64,000 nt of DNA from an uncultured Lachnospiraceae bacterium (lineage in GTDB: Bacteria; Bacillota; Clostridia; Lachnospirales; Lachnospiraceae). Shown here one piece after another: positions 44,645-53,737 of the stretch (within the stretch, counting starts at the first letter, position 1; each line of letters starts with the position of its first letter). The DNA lies in the NCBI GenBank assembly GCA_910576535.1, contig CAJTKK010000011.1, forward strand, positions 51,612 through 115,611. Direction: 5' to 3'. Under the pieces are notes generated by a model. It had not been told where the DNA came from. It saw nothing but the letters and a program-made list of their open reading frames with translations, and did not search any database. A program made the translations under genes and the position numbers.

Positions 44645-45550
44645 TCAGCAATATTTTTTCACTGCTTCTTCAATCATCTTTGCACATTCCTGTGCAATCG
44701 GCTTATCCTCTTTTGTCAGTTCCGCAAGAGGCGCCCGCACACTTCCTATGTCTGGCCCGCCTTGTATACGGATAACCTCCTTGATCGTAGCATATAAATT
44801 GCCATGTGCGGTACACATCTTATAAATAATCCTGCATATATCATTCTGAACCGCCCTGGCAGTTTCTATCTCGCCCGCATAAAACAGTTCCCTGGCTTTC
44901 AAAAACAGTTCCGGCATTGCTGAATAGGTACCCCCGATCCCGCCTATAGCGCCTGCCGCAAGGCCTGAAATAAACTGCTCATCCGGACCATTAAATACAA
45001 TAAACCCTTCGTCACGGAACATCTGAATATCCTGTACCGGCATAGAAGAATTCTTCACGCCGATTACTCTTGGATTTTTCTTCATCTCCCTTAGCAGAGG
45101 CATCGTCAGCGATACGCCCGCTAGCTGGGGAATATTATAGATAATAAAATCCGTATCCGGCGCTGCGGAGGAAATATCATTCCAGTACTTCGCAATTGCA
45201 TGTTCTGGCAAATGGAAATAAATCGGGGGAATTGATGCAATTGCATCCACTCCAAGGTTTTGGGCATGAGCCGCAAGTTCCATGCTGTCTGCCGTATTAT
45301 TGCAGGCTACATGGGCAATCACTGTCACTTTGCCTTTTGCCTCTTCCATAACATTTTCCAGTGTCAGTTTTCTTTCTTCCACACTATGATAAATGCATTC
45401 TCCGGAGGAACCTCCTACATAAAGCCCGGTGACCCCTTTCCCTATCAGATATTTGGCGAGACTGCGTACCCGTTGCGCCGAAACATTTCCGTCCTCATCG
45501 TAGCAAGCATAAAATGCCGGAATAACACCTTGATATTTTTTCATATCCAT
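44645..45550 (-). CDS. nanA: N-acetylneuraminate lyase (NanA-type)
   Basis: This 301-residue (beta/alpha)8 aldolase belongs to the NAL/DHDPS family. Seen: GVTGLYVGGSSGECIYHSVEER near residues 39-60 (substrate carboxylate site), IIYNIPQLAGV near 139 with the conserved Tyr, and VIGVKNSS near 163 with the Schiff-base Lys. NanA cleaves N-acetylneuraminate to pyruvate and N-acetylmannosamine. Neighbouring nanE, nanK, an anomerase and a transporter support this over dihydrodipicolinate synthase. GGAGGATGAGTT precedes the ATG at 45550; a second ATG lies six bases on. Confidence 0.93.
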   Translation of the reverse strand: MDMKKYQGVIPAFYACYDEDGNVSAQRVRSLAKYLIGKGVTGLYVGGSSGECIYHSVEERKLTLENVMEEAKGKVTVIAHVACNNTADSMELAAHAQNLGVDAIASIPPIYFHLPEHAIAKYWNDISSAAPDTDFIIYNIPQLAGVSLTMPLLREMKKNPRVIGVKNSSMPVQDIQMFRDEGFIVFNGPDEQFISGLAAGAIGGIGGTYSAMPELFLKARELFYAGEIETARAVQNDICRIIYKMCTAHGNLYATIKEVIRIQGGPDIGSVRAPLAELTKEDKPIAQECAKMIEEAVKKYC

Positions 45551-45707
45551 AACTCATCCTCCACGCTGCCGGCTGCCCATATCCTTGGCGCCGGCACAAT
45601 TTTGCTAAGTCCGCTATTTTCCTCATCCTAAAACCATTTCTTTCCCGCTTCCGGCATTCCGGCAAATGGCGGCTCAAAACGTCTGCGAAGCCAGAATTTT
45701 TTCGCAT

Positions 45708-46541
45708 TTAGCCTTTTACTGCCCCCATTGTAATACCTTGCGTAAAGTATTTCTGGAACATCAGGAAGATTGCAATAATCGGAATCGCCCCTAATGCAGC
45801 GCCCGCCATAATCAGCCCAAAGTCATTGGACATTTCGGATTGCAGCTTTGCAATACCAAGGGCAATTGTCAATGTATTGCTGGAATTCAACATGATCAAC
45901 TGCAAAAAATAATCATTCCATGTAGTGATGAAAGTAAAGATGGCCAATGCGCCTACTCCTGGCTTTACAATCGGCAATACAATGGTAAGGAACGTCTGTG
46001 CTTCCCCAGCCCCGTCAATCCTTACCGCCTCCAGCATTTCCGTAGGAATCGTTTCGGAAAACTGCTTCATAAGGAATACACCAAAAGGCCAGCCTACTGT
46101 CGGGAGAATCACCGCCCATACATTGTCATGCAGTCCAAGGAAAGACATTTCTTTTAACAACGGCACTAAAACCACCTGTTTCGGGAGCGCCATAGCGCAT
46201 ACCAGGAACGTGAACAGCAGCCCTCTTCCTATAAAACGCTTTTTAGCCAATGCATAACCAGCCATCGCAGCAGTAAGGCAAGTAAGAGCCATCGACATCA
46301 AAGCGATAAATACACTGTTAAACAGCCAGCGCATTGCCGGTTTGGCAAAAAGCCTTACATAGTTATCTGTGGTAGGGTTCTTTGGAAACCATTCCGGGCT
46401 TGCAGCATTAATCGCTGCCGCATCCTTAAAAGACCCTGTTACAATCCAGTATACCGGAAAGATAAATAAGATAGCCAGAATAACCATAATCACTAAAACT
46501 ATAATATCATAACCCGTTGTACGTTTTACTCCACTTTTCAT
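45708..46541 (-). CDS. ABC sugar transporter permease (MalG-type)
   Basis: This 277-residue permease of the CUT1 family has about six membrane segments and the cytoplasmic coupling loop EAVRIDGAGEAQTFLTIVLPIVKPG near residues 187-211. It pairs with the permease at 46555 and the binding protein at 47554. No ATPase gene is visible, so a shared ATPase (MsmK-type) probably drives it. The likely substrate is sialic acid or 2,7-anhydro-sialic acid, inferred from the operon. Confidence 0.92.
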   Translation of the reverse strand: MKSGVKRTTGYDIIVLVIMVILAILFIFPVYWIVTGSFKDAAAINAASPEWFPKNPTTDNYVRLFAKPAMRWLFNSVFIALMSMALTCLTAAMAGYALAKKRFIGRGLLFTFLVCAMALPKQVVLVPLLKEMSFLGLHDNVWAVILPTVGWPFGVFLMKQFSETIPTEMLEAVRIDGAGEAQTFLTIVLPIVKPGVGALAIFTFITTWNDYFLQLIMLNSSNTLTIALGIAKLQSEMSNDFGLIMAGAALGAIPIIAIFLMFQKYFTQGITMGAVKG

Positions 46542-46554
46542 TATTTATCACCCC

Positions 46555-47463
46555 CTAATCAACGCTTCCCGATTTCGTTACTTTAAACTGCAATGCGGAG
46601 AATATCGCAATAACTGCCGCAAGGAAGATTCCCATCGCATTTCCGAAACCGTAACGGTTCAGTTTAAATGCTTCATAGTAGATATAATACATAATTGTAT
46701 CTGTCGAATGATTCGGCCCGCCGGATGTCAGCAGCTGAATCAATGCATAACACTGGAAAGAGTTAATGGTTGTAATAACTAAAACATAAAGTGTCGTCGG
46801 CATAATGGAAGGCCATTTGATCTTCCAGAATGTCTGAAGATCTGTCGCTCCATCCACTTCCGCAGCTTCCACCAGGGAAGTATCTACGTTGCCTAATGCC
46901 GCAACATAAAGCACAATGGGCTGTCCGATAGATGTTGTAAACAAAATAATGATAATACACCAGATTGCCGTTTTTTCGTCGCCCAGCCAGCTAATGTTCT
47001 GGTCAATCAGCCCCACTTCGGAAAGCACATGGTTAAACAAACCGGTATACTTATTGAACATCCATTTCCATACTACCGCTACTGCTACCGTACCAGTAAC
47101 CACCGGAAGATAAAATACACACCGGAAAAAGGATCTGGTAACTGCATGCATTCTATAAATGGATGAACCTACCCACAACGAAAATATAGTTACCGCAGGA
47201 ACCGCTACCACAACGATAAGCACTGTGTTCCAAAACGCCCTCCGGAAAATTTTATCCTGAAACATTTCTACATAGTTCCCAATCCCTACAAACTTAAAAT
47301 CGCTCATTGTATAATTAAAGAAACTTGTAAAAAGACACATAAACATAGGAATGATAACAAATCCTACAAAGAAAATTAAACTAGGAAGAAGAAAAAGGTA
47401 AGCCGATCTGGTTTCGCGCATTACCAGAACTTTGCTTCGCGTAGTCATATTTTTTTTACTCAT
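46555..47463 (-). CDS. ABC sugar transporter permease (MalF-type)
   Basis: This 302-residue permease has about six membrane helices, starting with LFLLPSLIFFVGFVIIPMF near residue 23, and the coupling loop EAAEVDGATDLQTFWKIKWPSIMPT near 202-226. It forms the membrane channel with the second permease 13 bases downstream. An intrinsic terminator separates it from the binding-protein gene, a common way to make more binding protein than permease. Confidence 0.92.
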   Translation of the reverse strand: MSKKNMTTRSKVLVMRETRSAYLFLLPSLIFFVGFVIIPMFMCLFTSFFNYTMSDFKFVGIGNYVEMFQDKIFRRAFWNTVLIVVVAVPAVTIFSLWVGSSIYRMHAVTRSFFRCVFYLPVVTGTVAVAVVWKWMFNKYTGLFNHVLSEVGLIDQNISWLGDEKTAIWCIIIILFTTSIGQPIVLYVAALGNVDTSLVEAAEVDGATDLQTFWKIKWPSIMPTTLYVLVITTINSFQCYALIQLLTSGGPNHSTDTIMYYIYYEAFKLNRYGFGNAMGIFLAAVIAIFSALQFKVTKSGSVD

Positions 47464-47494
47464 ATATCAACATCCCTTCCTCACTCATTTTGTG

Positions 47495-47528
47495 AAAAAA
47501 GGGTACCCATCCCTTTGGAGGGTACCCT
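47495..47528 (-). terminator. Intra-operon terminator after the binding-protein gene
   Basis: An eight-base stem AGGGTACC/GGTACCCT with a 13-base loop, followed by TTTTTT on the minus strand, between the binding protein and the first permease. It should lower permease expression relative to the binding protein. Confidence 0.85.
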
Positions 47529-47553
47529 ATGAATACTGGTAAACGAATTCCAA

Positions 47554-48963
47554 TTAGTTTACAGAAGCGTCCGCCGTCGCTGTATTACATGTCTCTACAT
47601 ATGCATCTGCTGCTGCCTGAACATCTTCGCCGCCAAAAATCTGCTGAAGCATATTCCACCAAGCTGTACGCTGTTCTGCCCATCCTAATGTTACATTGTA
47701 GTAATCGCCCAGCCATTTCTGGAAGCTTGCATATGTTTCCATACGTTCTTCATCTTCTGTTCCTGCATAGATATTGCCGTAAGAGGAACGTACCGGGAAG
47801 AAGCCTGTATTCGCAATACTGATCGGACCCTGTGTTGCATCATCACAGATAAACTCGATGAAAAGTTTAGCTGCTGCAATCTTATCTGCATCGCCGTTAT
47901 CGAAGATACCAAAGCCCCAGATACCGCCTGCAAGTTCAGGTGTTCCATTTTCAGACGGGAAAGCTACTGCATAAGGCGTAAAAGCTGTCTGTGCTGCATA
48001 GGTCAGCTGGTTTGCTGCATTCCAGCAGAAGCTCATTGCGATTGTCTCATTTGCAAACAGCTGGATTTCATCCGATGCAACTGCGCCTGCGTCATAACTT
48101 AACAGGCCTGCGTTTGCCCAGTCAACTAACTGCTGCAGACCTTTAACGCCCGCTTCGCTGTTCATAGTCCATTCTGTATGTTCTGCATTTGTGAAATCTG
48201 CATTATAAAGGTTCATTGCCAAAGCACGTGTACCTTGGTCGCCGCCCTGGCCGCCGCAGTATACAACGCCTGTTGTCTCAACGCCGTAATCTTTCAACGC
48301 CTGTAAGGCTTTTTCAAAGTTTTCCGTTGTCCATGTACGGTCTTCGTTTATGTACTGCATTGCATCTGCTGCTTCGAATAATTCTTTATTAACAGCCATC
48401 GTATGTGTTGTCATGCAAAGAGGATATTCATAGTAAGCGCCGTCCGATGACTTACAAGCTGCAACAACTGCTTCGCTGGTTGCAGAAATATCTGCCAATG
48501 CTTCTTCATCCCAAAGATCTGCCAAATCAACCATCTTGCCCTTTGCGCCCCAGTTGCTTACCAGACGTTCCGGTCCTTCCATAATGACATCAGGTGTTGT
48601 TCCTGCTTCAATTGCTGCCGTCACCTGATCATCGCCGGATGTATAATCCAGATATTCCACTGTTACGTGAATGTCAGGGTATACTGCGTTAAATGCCTGA
48701 ACAAATCCGTCTACTGTTGCGGAATCGCCAAATTTACCGATAGGGTATGTCCAAAGGGTGATGTCTGCCGCTACTGCTGCGCCTTCTGCAGGAGCCGCCT
48801 CTTCTTCTGCCGGCGCCGCTTCCTCGGCAGGAGCTGCCTCTTCTTCCGCCGGAGCCGCTTCTTCTGCGGGCGCCGGTTCTGCAGCGGGCTGTGAAGAATT
48901 ACCACATGCTGCTAATGAAAACGTCATAACGCCTGCTAAAAGTAATGCTACTAACTTTTTCAT
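47554..48963 (-). CDS. Extracellular solute-binding lipoprotein (CUT1, sialic acid type)
   Basis: This 469-residue lipoprotein has a signal peptide MKKLVALLLAGVMTFSLAAC with the lipobox LAAC and Cys at residue 20. A low-complexity linker of repeated PAEEA/PAEEEA units (about residues 26-64) holds the domain away from the membrane. The mature part, from ITLWTYPIGKFGDSATVDGF, is a family 1 solute-binding domain. It is the first gene of the import operon and lies divergent to nanE. The promoter and a palindromic operator are upstream. I infer capture of sialic acid or an anhydro form from host mucin. Confidence 0.93.
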   Translation of the reverse strand: MKKLVALLLAGVMTFSLAACGNSSQPAAEPAPAEEAAPAEEEAAPAEEAAPAEEEAAPAEGAAVAADITLWTYPIGKFGDSATVDGFVQAFNAVYPDIHVTVEYLDYTSGDDQVTAAIEAGTTPDVIMEGPERLVSNWGAKGKMVDLADLWDEEALADISATSEAVVAACKSSDGAYYEYPLCMTTHTMAVNKELFEAADAMQYINEDRTWTTENFEKALQALKDYGVETTGVVYCGGQGGDQGTRALAMNLYNADFTNAEHTEWTMNSEAGVKGLQQLVDWANAGLLSYDAGAVASDEIQLFANETIAMSFCWNAANQLTYAAQTAFTPYAVAFPSENGTPELAGGIWGFGIFDNGDADKIAAAKLFIEFICDDATQGPISIANTGFFPVRSSYGNIYAGTEDEERMETYASFQKWLGDYYNVTLGWAEQRTAWWNMLQQIFGGEDVQAAADAYVETCNTATADASVN

Positions 48964-49004
48964 TCTTTTTCCTCCTTGAATTGTTAAAAATTATGAATTG
49001 TTTG

Positions 49005-49024
49005 AAATAGTATGTTTACTATTT
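49005..49024. promoter_or_regulatory. Palindromic operator (likely RpiR site)
   Basis: AAATAGTA, four bases, TACTATTT is a perfect inverted repeat. It lies just downstream of the -10 box of the transporter promoter, so a bound repressor would block it. The only DNA-binding regulator in this region is the RpiR protein. Confidence 0.65.
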
Positions 49025-49030
49025 GTTAAA

Positions 49031-49059
49031 ATTGTATAATATCCTCCATATCTTGTCAA
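49031..49059 (-). promoter_or_regulatory. Sigma-A promoter of the sialic acid transporter operon
   Basis: The minus strand reads TTGACA, 17 bases, TACAAT, a near-consensus housekeeping promoter. The start of transcription should fall close to the palindrome at 49005. Confidence 0.88.
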
Positions 49060-49119
49060 TACATTTAACGAAAAAAATTTTTAAAAATTTTATTTTTGTA
49101 GAAATTTATTTTCATTTTA

Positions 49120-49148
49120 ATGACACCGGAAAATTATTATGCTATAAT
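49120..49148 (+). promoter_or_regulatory. Sigma-A promoter of nanE
   Basis: ATGACA, 17 bases, TATAAT on the plus strand, about 35 bases before the nanE start. It is divergent from the transporter promoter 60 bases away. Confidence 0.85.
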
Positions 49149-49184
49149 TAATTATATTATTTTAATTGAAAGGATCTGATTACG

Positions 49185-49883
49185 ATGAAAAAAACTTTGG
49201 AAGAAATTTTAACCGCAACGCATCATTCCATAATCGTTTCCTGCCAGGCTCTCCCCAGCGAACCTTTGTACTGCGAGGAAATGTCCCTCATGCCTTTTAT
49301 GGCAAAGGCTGCTCAGATGGCAGGCTGCAAATGCATCCGCACCAGCAGCGTCCGCGACGTGGAAGAAATCAAAAAAGCAACAGGGCTGCCCGTCATCGGT
49401 CTAATCAAGCGCACCTACGAAGGCTATGATTCTTATATTACACCGACTATGAAGGAAATTGATGAGCTGGTGGCCGCAGAATCCGACATTGTTGCGCTGG
49501 ACTGCACGAACCGCACCCGGGGCGACGGCTCTTCCATCAATGATTTCTTGATGCGGATCCGTGAAAAATATCCGGAAGTCCCTCTGATGGCAGACATCTC
49601 TACCTATGAAGAGGGCATGAATGCATGGGAATGCGGCGTAAACCTTGTAGGCACCACCTTAAGCGGCTATACCCCCTATTCGCCCAAAGTAAACGGCCCG
49701 GACTTTGAACTGGTAGCCCGTCTTGCCAAAGACGTAAAGATCCCGGTGATTGCGGAAGGAAAAGTGCATTACCCCGACCAGGCGAAGAAAATGCTGGAGC
49801 TTGGAGCCCATGCCGTAGTTGTCGGCGGAGCCATTACCAGGCCCCTGGAAATTGCCCAGCGTTTTTATCAGGCAATTGAATAA
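49185..49883 (+). CDS. nanE: N-acetylmannosamine-6-phosphate 2-epimerase
   Basis: This 232-residue TIM-barrel protein matches NanE: VSCQALPSEPLY near residues 19-30, IGLIKRTY near 71 with the catalytic Lys, ALDCTNRTR near 104, LMADISTYEEG near 130, and VVVGGAITRP at the end. It converts N-acetylmannosamine-6-phosphate to N-acetylglucosamine-6-phosphate. It is the first gene of the plus-strand nan operon, followed by the anomerase-like gene after 11 bases. Confidence 0.95.
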   Translation: MKKTLEEILTATHHSIIVSCQALPSEPLYCEEMSLMPFMAKAAQMAGCKCIRTSSVRDVEEIKKATGLPVIGLIKRTYEGYDSYITPTMKEIDELVAAESDIVALDCTNRTRGDGSSINDFLMRIREKYPEVPLMADISTYEEGMNAWECGVNLVGTTLSGYTPYSPKVNGPDFELVARLAKDVKIPVIAEGKVHYPDQAKKMLELGAHAVVVGGAITRPLEIAQRFYQAIE

Positions 49884-49894
49884 GGAGGTTTTTT

Positions 49895-50344
49895 ATGATC
49901 TATGACAAGATAAATAACATCGTCCTTTATAAAGGGATCAATAAAAATTTGGATACAGCCATTGATTATATCCTGAAAAATGACCTGCTGGCGCTTCCTA
50001 TAGGCCGGACTGACCTGGATGGCAGCCAAGTGTATATTAATACTATGGAAGCCAATGCCGGCTCTTTGGAAACCAGAAACTATGAAATACACAAAAAATA
50101 TATGGATATCCAGATTGACCTGGCCGGCGTGGAAATCATCCATACGGGGGACATGGGCAGCATGAACATAGAAAGCTATGATGAAACAGCCGACTTTGGC
50201 GTTGTCCGCTGCAGCCTCTTGGCCTCCTGCACAATGGGGCCTGGCAATTTTATCATATGCATGGCCGGCGAACCTCACAAGCCCGGGATTGCCGCTTCAG
50301 ATGATACCTTATTAAAGAAAGCTGTATTTAAAGTCCACATATAA
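49895..50344 (+). CDS. YhcH/NanQ-type sialic acid anomerase (DUF386)
   Basis: This 149-residue protein matches the YhcH/YjgK/YiaL family: a cupin-like beta barrel with KYMDIQIDLAGVEIIHTGD near residues 69-87 and FIICMAGEPHKPGIA near 123. The E. coli homolog NanQ speeds the anomer exchange of sialic acid. A TAAGGAGG site overlaps the nanE stop, so the gene is coupled to nanE. Its position between nanE and the kinase fits sialic acid use. Confidence 0.88.
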   Translation: MIYDKINNIVLYKGINKNLDTAIDYILKNDLLALPIGRTDLDGSQVYINTMEANAGSLETRNYEIHKKYMDIQIDLAGVEIIHTGDMGSMNIESYDETADFGVVRCSLLASCTMGPGNFIICMAGEPHKPGIAASDDTLLKKAVFKVHI

Positions 50345-50403
50345 AATTACATACACATGTATTATGCGGTATAACTATAAATTATATTATGGGAGGTTGG
50401 GTT

Positions 50404-51300
50404 ATGAAAAATCTTGTATTCGACATTGGCGGCACTGCAATAAAATATGGTATATGCGAGGATAATCAACTGATAAATGTATATGAAATCCCTACCAATG
50501 CCATGATGGGCGCGCGGCATATTATGGACACATTGAAAGGGCTGATCCACACATTAAGCCAGGAAACACATTTCGATGCTATTGGAATCAGCACGGCCGG
50601 CCAGGTTGACCCCGAAAACGGTTTCATTATCTACGCCAACCCCAATATTCCGGATTATACAGGTACGCAGATACGTAAAGAACTGGAAAATATTTATCAT
50701 GTTCCGGTTGCTGTGGAAAATGATGTTAATGCAGCCGCGATAGGCGAAGCCATCTACGGCGCCGGCAAAGAAAATCCCCATTTTCTCTGTCTTACTTATG
50801 GCACCGGCATAGGCGGCGCGATTGTCAGGGATAAAAAAATTTACCACGGATCCAGCTTTTCCGCCGGTGAATTCGGGGCAATGGTAACCCATGGCGCAGC
50901 AAAGATCTTAGGCGGCGATTTTTTCGATGGCTGTTACGAACGCTATGCTTCTACCACCGCGTTAGTAAACGCAGCGGCGGCTTACGACCCTTCCATCACC
51001 AGCGGACGGCAAGTCTTTGAAAGGCTGGATGACGAACAAATCCAGGGAATCTTAAACTGCTGGATTACAGAAATCGTTTTAGGTCTTACGACCCTTATCC
51101 ATATTTTTAACCCCGCCTGCATTATCCTCGGCGGCGGAATCATGTCCCAGCCTTGTATTCTGGAAAAAATAAAAGAAAAACTGCCCCTAAGCATTATGCC
51201 AAGTTTTGGGCATGTAGTAATCAAGACTGCTGCATTAGGAAATACGGCCGGGCTGTTAGGAGCCAATTATCTCGCCGGGCTGCACATCCACAAAAAATAA
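50404..51300 (+). CDS. nanK: ROK-family kinase, likely N-acetylmannosamine kinase
   Basis: This 298-residue ROK protein has the ATP phosphate loop LVFDIGGTAIKYGI at the start, AVENDVNAAAIGEA near 105 (catalytic Asp in END) and LTYGTGIGGAIV near 130. The zinc motif CxCGxxGC of many ROK kinases is absent; the place reads GAAKILGGDFFDGCYE, as in several Firmicute sugar kinases. I chose the ATG at 50404 (GGGAGG upstream) over 50389. It would phosphorylate ManNAc from NanA to the substrate of NanE. Confidence 0.9.
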   Translation: MKNLVFDIGGTAIKYGICEDNQLINVYEIPTNAMMGARHIMDTLKGLIHTLSQETHFDAIGISTAGQVDPENGFIIYANPNIPDYTGTQIRKELENIYHVPVAVENDVNAAAIGEAIYGAGKENPHFLCLTYGTGIGGAIVRDKKIYHGSSFSAGEFGAMVTHGAAKILGGDFFDGCYERYASTTALVNAAAAYDPSITSGRQVFERLDDEQIQGILNCWITEIVLGLTTLIHIFNPACIILGGGIMSQPCILEKIKEKLPLSIMPSFGHVVIKTAALGNTAGLLGANYLAGLHIHKK

Positions 51301-51313
51301 ATGCCAAAAACAT

Positions 51314-51382
51314 GAAACTGCTGCAAAAAGAACAAACTGAAAGATCTTTGATTTTTCCATTTATTCCTTTTGCAGCAGTTTC
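51314..51382. terminator. Bidirectional terminator between nanK and the radical SAM gene
   Basis: A 15-base inverted repeat GAAACTGCTGCAAAA/TTTTGCAGCAGTTTC with a long loop lies between the two convergent stops. It probably stops transcription from both sides. Confidence 0.6.
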
Positions 51383-51383
51383 T

Positions 51384-52226
51384 TCAACAATTCCCCACAA
51401 ATACATGATCCAGATATTTCCTTGCGGTATCCGCAAGAAAATACACCAGCTTTCTTTCCGTCGCCTCTCTGTCCCTCATACGGTACTGCGGAAAGAACCG
51501 CGTCACATGAAGAGGGATTTCTTTTCCAAGGTATGCAATCCATTCCGCTTCCTCTTCCATTTCCTCTGGCTTATCATTTTCCCCGGGTACAATCAAAGTA
51601 GTAAGTTCCACATGGCACTCCCGCACCGCCCGTGTTATAAATGCTTTTACCATTCCCAAATCCCCGCCCAGTTTCTGATAATATTCCTCCCGGAATCCTT
51701 TTAAATCAATATTCATTGCATCTATATAAGGAAGAACCTGTTCCAATGTTTCAAGGGAAACCGAGCCATTCGTCACCAGCACATTATCCATCCCGGCAGC
51801 CTTCACCAGTCTCGCCGTATCACGCACATATTCCCACCCTATCAGCGGTTCATTATAAGTAAACGCCACCCCGGCATTTCCTTTTCTTTTATATTCCGCC
51901 GCTTTAGCCGTTAATTCCTCCGGAGAAAGATAGAACGCCCCCGTTGTTTCCATTGCCCTTTTCCCGTCTGCCATGGAAATCACATGATTTTGGCAAAATG
52001 GGCATTTTAAATTACAGCCATAACTGCCCACCGACAAGACCAGGCTGCCCGGCCGGAACATTCTTAATGGCTTTTTTTCCATAGGATCCAAAGCAAGGGA
52101 AGTAACCATCCCAAAATTTCCACATATCACCTTTCCGTCTTCGTTCTTCCTCGCCAGGCAGATCCCGCCTTGCCCAGGTTCCAATCTGCAATGATGCATA
52201 CATGTGTTACATATCGTTTTTGCCAT
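51384..52226 (-). CDS. amrS: AmmeMemoRadiSam-system radical SAM enzyme
   Basis: This 280-residue radical SAM protein has the cluster motif GCNLKCPFCQN (CxxxCxxC) near residues 68-78, a preceding Cys-rich head (CNTCMHHCRLEPGQGGICLAR) and TYNEPLIGWEYV near 122. This head and core are characteristic of the AmmeMemoRadiSam system radical SAM protein, related to pyruvate formate-lyase activating enzymes. Its partner, a MEMO-AMMECR1 fusion, is the next gene upstream. The function of the system is unknown, though a radical-based modification is likely. I chose the ATG at 52226. Confidence 0.92.
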   Translation of the reverse strand: MAKTICNTCMHHCRLEPGQGGICLARKNEDGKVICGNFGMVTSLALDPMEKKPLRMFRPGSLVLSVGSYGCNLKCPFCQNHVISMADGKRAMETTGAFYLSPEELTAKAAEYKRKGNAGVAFTYNEPLIGWEYVRDTARLVKAAGMDNVLVTNGSVSLETLEQVLPYIDAMNIDLKGFREEYYQKLGGDLGMVKAFITRAVRECHVELTTLIVPGENDKPEEMEEEAEWIAYLGKEIPLHVTRFFPQYRMRDREATERKLVYFLADTARKYLDHVFVGNC

Positions 52227-52351
52227 ATCCTCATTTCCTTTCCGCTTCTCTTTGCCCATTGCAGTCTATCCCGGGGCAGATGCCCGTTCCGCCATACATT
52301 CAGACCCCATAATGCGGGAAAGGTTCGCAGATGCCCGGGCCAAAGTTCTTT

Positions 52352-53737
52352 TTAATAATGCCTCACCACTTCAAACCTTTCCAATTCTACACTCTCCCGT
52401 TCCCCGATGCCTGCCTTGCGCTTCGCTATGGCAATCTGCTCTTCCACAGTATCTACGCCATCCAGATTAGGCAGCAGCAGCCCTCTTTTATGACCTTTTG
52501 TCACAACAACCCCATATTTTTTTACATCCAATTGTTCCAGGGAACTTATTTTCTCTGTGCTGCCCAGCACATCCACGCTGATAACCAGCCTGTCCAGTTC
52601 CTCCGGCTCCACCGGCAAAAACCGGGGATCCCTCGCAGATGCGCTGATCGCATTTTCTATAATTTCTTCCGCAATGGAATCCTGCGTTGCCTGAATCGTC
52701 CCAATACATCCCCGCAGCCTGCCATCTTCCTTTATGGAAACAAACACCCCCGCTGCCTTTCCCGACATTTCTTCCGGCAGTCCCTCCGGCATATCTATTT
52801 TCTTCCTTTTCCTTACATATTCCTCTATCGTTTCTCTTGCAAGGCTCACATAAGCGTCTTCCTTTTCCCGGCGTTCCAGCACATGTTTCTTTTCTTTTTC
52901 CTCATACTGTTCCCCAAAGTTCCTGTCCGGATTTTTTCCGCAAGGAATATAACTGCAAATACCATATCCCACGCCAAAAGGCCCTTCATAAGAAAGACGT
53001 TCGGCTTTAACCTCTAATTGATCCAAGGCGCCTGCCATCACGGTAAAAGAACGATGGCCGCATTCCCCTGCTTTATTGCAGAAATCCTCCGGGAATTCCA
53101 GCAGCCTTCCAAAGTCTCCTTTTGCCATGACATCCATAATACGGCTGTCATAAACCGGCCCATCTTCCGCAAAACCATAAGGTCCATCTTCTTTCAGCCT
53201 ATGAGATAAATCCCCGCTGCCAATGAGTACCGTTTTCCTGCCCAGAACTTCCGCCGCCCTTTGGATACATTGCCCTAATTCATAATGTTTAAGAAGCGGC
53301 AGCCCGGATAAGCCAATTCTTACCAGCCGGTATTCTTTCCAATATTGATTCACAAAGTACAGCGGAACCATCGTCCCATGATCCAGATGCCTTTCTCTTT
53401 CCCCCATAACCCCTGCCGGCAGCCTTCTTATATCCGCCACCCTGCATAGCTTTTCCACGAACTCCACATCATAAGGAACTTCCATTTTTACCTTTCCGGC
53501 ACGGAATTTCCCAAAGTCTCCTTTTGCCCCCTTCCCTGGGGATATATGAAAATAATCTGCATACATGACCTGATGAGGGGAAATAAGGACAATCGTTTCC
53601 GGTTTTGCTTCCCCTATTTCCTTGGCCGCTTTATGATAAGCTTGTATCGTATCCGCAATTTTCCCTTCTTCTCCCTTCCCCACTTCCGGCACAATAAGCG
53701 GCGGATGAGGAAGCATAAATGCCGCTGTCATTCCCAT
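52352..53737 (-). CDS. AmmeMemoRadiSam fusion: MEMO/LigB-type domain + AMMECR1 domain
   Basis: This 461-residue protein has an N-terminal class III extradiol dioxygenase-like/MEMO domain (FMLPHPPLIVPEVGKGE at the start, ISPHQVMYADYF near 55, HLDHGTMVPLYF near 115, IGSGDLSHRL near 170) and a C-terminal AMMECR1 domain (GVFVSIKEDGRLRGCIGTI near 330-348; ISVDVLGSTEKI near 397). His and Asp residues in these positions could bind iron. The ATG at 53737 has AGGAG nine bases upstream. It is the partner of the radical SAM protein; a biological role has not been established. Confidence 0.92.
   Translation of the reverse strand: MGMTAAFMLPHPPLIVPEVGKGEEGKIADTIQAYHKAAKEIGEAKPETIVLISPHQVMYADYFHISPGKGAKGDFGKFRAGKVKMEVPYDVEFVEKLCRVADIRRLPAGVMGERERHLDHGTMVPLYFVNQYWKEYRLVRIGLSGLPLLKHYELGQCIQRAAEVLGRKTVLIGSGDLSHRLKEDGPYGFAEDGPVYDSRIMDVMAKGDFGRLLEFPEDFCNKAGECGHRSFTVMAGALDQLEVKAERLSYEGPFGVGYGICSYIPCGKNPDRNFGEQYEEKEKKHVLERREKEDAYVSLARETIEEYVRKRKKIDMPEGLPEEMSGKAAGVFVSIKEDGRLRGCIGTIQATQDSIAEEIIENAISASARDPRFLPVEPEELDRLVISVDVLGSTEKISSLEQLDVKKYGVVVTKGHKRGLLLPNLDGVDTVEEQIAIAKRKAGIGERESVELERFEVVRHY

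Noticed and set aside
45495..45707. Minus-strand frame of 70 codons before nanA
   Set aside because: No family, poor start, and overlap with nanA in another frame; read as the gap between permease and nanA.
48667..48979. Plus-strand frames with Ala/Ser-rich or Arg/Cys-rich repeats
   Set aside because: They mirror the signal peptide and PAEEA linker of the binding protein.
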